A stretch of 64,000 nucleotides of DNA from Thermococcus peptonophilus (lineage in GTDB: Archaea > Methanobacteriota_B > Thermococci > Thermococcales > Thermococcaceae), in assembly GCF_001592435.1 (NCBI RefSeq), contig NZ_CP014750.1, forward strand, positions 1,240,001-1,304,000, written 5' to 3'. This document shows, piece by piece, positions 62,787 through 64,000 of the stretch (its first letter is position 1; each line of letters opens with the position of its first letter). Below the pieces are notes generated by a model, which made no database searches, was not told the origin of the DNA, and worked only from the letters and a program-made list of their open reading frames with translations. Position numbers and translations under genes: made by a program.

Positions 62787-64000
62787 GGAGGAGAGGTTTC
62801 ATATTCACGCTTGATGCTCTGCTCTCGTGGGTGCTAGTGGCGCTGGTGCTGATAAGCATAGCGTCGGTAGTTGAGACTTCAATGCCCTTATATACTTCGA
62901 CTATGCAGAATGAGAACAAGGCTCTAGCGGAGGGGATTCTCAAAACCTTCAGGACTGTTCCGCTGAACCAGTTAGTTTCTCCTGAACAGATAGATGACTG
63001 GATTAATAAGAGCGTTCTAGATTTGACTTATGTTTCTCCGGATATGCCCCCGCTTCAGATCGTTGCAACTTACTGGGCGCTGAACAATCCAACATACCGT
63101 CAAAACGCCGAGAAGATAATGAGCGCCCTCCTCTCGAATTTCACGAAGGGATACAAATATCAGCTGATCATCAACAACTACACTTCCCCGTACCTTACCT
63201 TTGATAACTCCTACGAGAACGCCACCGATGTTGGCTCGGCCACGATGATGGTCAGCGGTTATCTCTTAAACACAAACCCTAGGGGCTATGTTGCTAAGGC
63301 TTATCTGACGAAGATTGTAACTGATCAGAGAAAGCTCGTTGGAATCCAGAGGGTTCTTGCTGGGGGAGAGTACTGTTCTAATCTAGAATATACTCCTCCC
63401 ACCTTTAATTGGTACCCCCTTGAAGTTGATTTATTAAACATCTCCTATCAAACACCTCCGGACGACAACTCTGTAGTATCTGAAGGAAGGTTTCAGCTTA
63501 GGGGACGGTATAGTGGGGGTACAGTCAACGCCGATTGGGACTTGAATGGCTGGTATGTCTATTATTATAATGGCTTAGTAGAACTTTACAATGGAAATCT
63601 TCTCATTAATCTTTATATTACGTCCCCAGAAGTCATTGATAGAGGAAGCACCTACGAGATTGAGAGATACACAGTAGATGAAGTATATGTCGAGGATAGT
63701 TATGGTAACTACGTTGATATTCACCTAAACTCTGGTATTTATGTGGAGATAACCTGGAAAAAGAATTGGCGGGGCAGGTGGTACATATCTTCATCTAAGG
63801 CATATACAACAAATCCCGATATTAGATACTACTCCTGTGAGGATTACGACGACAACTCCCTCAATGTCAATTTCACCATTGAGCTTCCTTCGGATGCCTA
63901 CGTAACTGACGCGATACTCAATCTGGCGACGAGAGCCGGTGAGAACGTTGACTTTAAAATAAACGGAAACACAACTACAACGACAGGCGTTAGGGCCCTA
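62783..64000 (+). CDS. Class III-like surface protein, 5 (cut by window end)
   Basis: Open for 406 codons to the right edge. It starts MRRRGFIFTLDALLSWVLVA; this resembles the preceding signal but has Phe in place of Gln after Gly. The outer part holds repeated N-x-S/T sequons and a Tyr/Asn-rich segment (about 63.4-63.9 kb) with A+T-richer codons. The ATG overlaps the previous stop. The 3' end lies beyond the window. Confidence 0.74.
   Translation, partial: MRRRGFIFTLDALLSWVLVALVLISIASVVETSMPLYTSTMQNENKALAEGILKTFRTVPLNQLVSPEQIDDWINKSVLDLTYVSPDMPPLQIVATYWALNNPTYRQNAEKIMSALLSNFTKGYKYQLIINNYTSPYLTFDNSYENATDVGSATMMVSGYLLNTNPRGYVAKAYLTKIVTDQRKLVGIQRVLAGGEYCSNLEYTPPTFNWYPLEVDLLNISYQTPPDDNSVVSEGRFQLRGRYSGGTVNADWDLNGWYVYYYNGLVELYNGNLLINLYITSPEVIDRGSTYEIERYTVDEVYVEDSYGNYVDIHLNSGIYVEITWKKNWRGRWYISSSKAYTTNPDIRYYSCEDYDDNSLNVNFTIELPSDAYVTDAILNLATRAGENVDFKINGNTTTTTGVRAL

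Overview
The window comes from a hyperthermophilic euryarchaeon of the order Thermococcales, very probably a Thermococcus. The evidence is: archaeal information-processing genes (Rpo7, Spt4, S24e, S27ae); start regions with GGTGA or GGAGGTG ribosome binding sites behind TTTATAAA-type TATA boxes; the wyosine enzyme TYW1; the branched-polyamine synthase BpsA; a ferredoxin with an Asp cluster ligand; and two hyperthermophilic subtilisins. From memory, the 33-53 kb part matches the T. kodakarensis TK1675-TK1697 neighbourhood in gene content and order. No search was run.

Layout. (1) 1-18.8 kb is a cell-surface glycan locus. It has a flippase cut by the window edge, an AbiE-like toxin-antitoxin pair, an rfbA-rfbB-rfbC-rfbD dTDP-rhamnose operon with two VapBC modules between its genes, an AglB oligosaccharyltransferase, a packed block of GT2 glycosyltransferases alternating with alkaline-phosphatase-superfamily enzymes, and an A+T-rich set (GT4, GT2, FkbM methyltransferase, second flippase) that looks acquired. 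(2) 18.9-25.7 kb makes activated sulfate: Sat, CysC, a DHH phosphoesterase that could remove PAP, a TauE-type exporter, a phosphodiesterase-like protein, small toxin-antitoxin-like genes and an NDP-sugar pyrophosphorylase. A frameshifted epimerase and tRNA-Arg/tRNA-Gln follow. (3) 27.4-32.6 kb is a secretion cassette: two winged-helix regulators, a structured mRNA leader, two DUF1102-like secreted proteins, a SipW-like signal peptidase, a third secreted protein with the same mature N-terminus, and a DUF5305-like membrane protein. I read it as a TasA/bundling-pilus-like system. (4) 32.6-38.6 kb is housekeeping: Ppa, Rpo7, Spt4, dephospho-CoA kinase, S24e, S27ae, ferredoxin, a DUF59 protein, a PP-loop ATPase, BpsA and a frameshifted nucleotidyltransferase. 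(5) 38.6-55.5 kb holds a secreted alpha/alpha-toroid protein, a Tk-SP-like subtilisin, tRNA-Glu and tRNA-Ile, a repeat-rich non-coding stretch, an HTH regulator, a frameshifted cysteine-synthase-like gene, phosphopantothenate synthetase, an Nfn-type oxidoreductase behind two SurR-like sites, nicotinate phosphoribosyltransferase, a Tk-subtilisin homologue and TYW1. (6) 55.6-64 kb is one rightward operon: a secreted toroid protein with an EF-hand, a CetZ tubulin-family GTPase, a two-helix membrane protein and five proteins with class III (type IV pilin-like) N-termini, the last cut by the window end.

The regions fit together as envelope biology. dTDP-rhamnose, NDP-sugars and PAPS feed glycan assembly and decoration, flippases and AglB move and attach the glycans, and two separate export systems (SipW-type and class III pilin-type) build surface structures. 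The strongest candidates for undescribed biology are the DUF1102/SipW cassette with its switch-like leader, and the toroid-CetZ-pilin operon. Toxin-antitoxin modules recur inside the biosynthetic operons, and three genes carry single-base frameshifts that are either real lesions or sequence errors.
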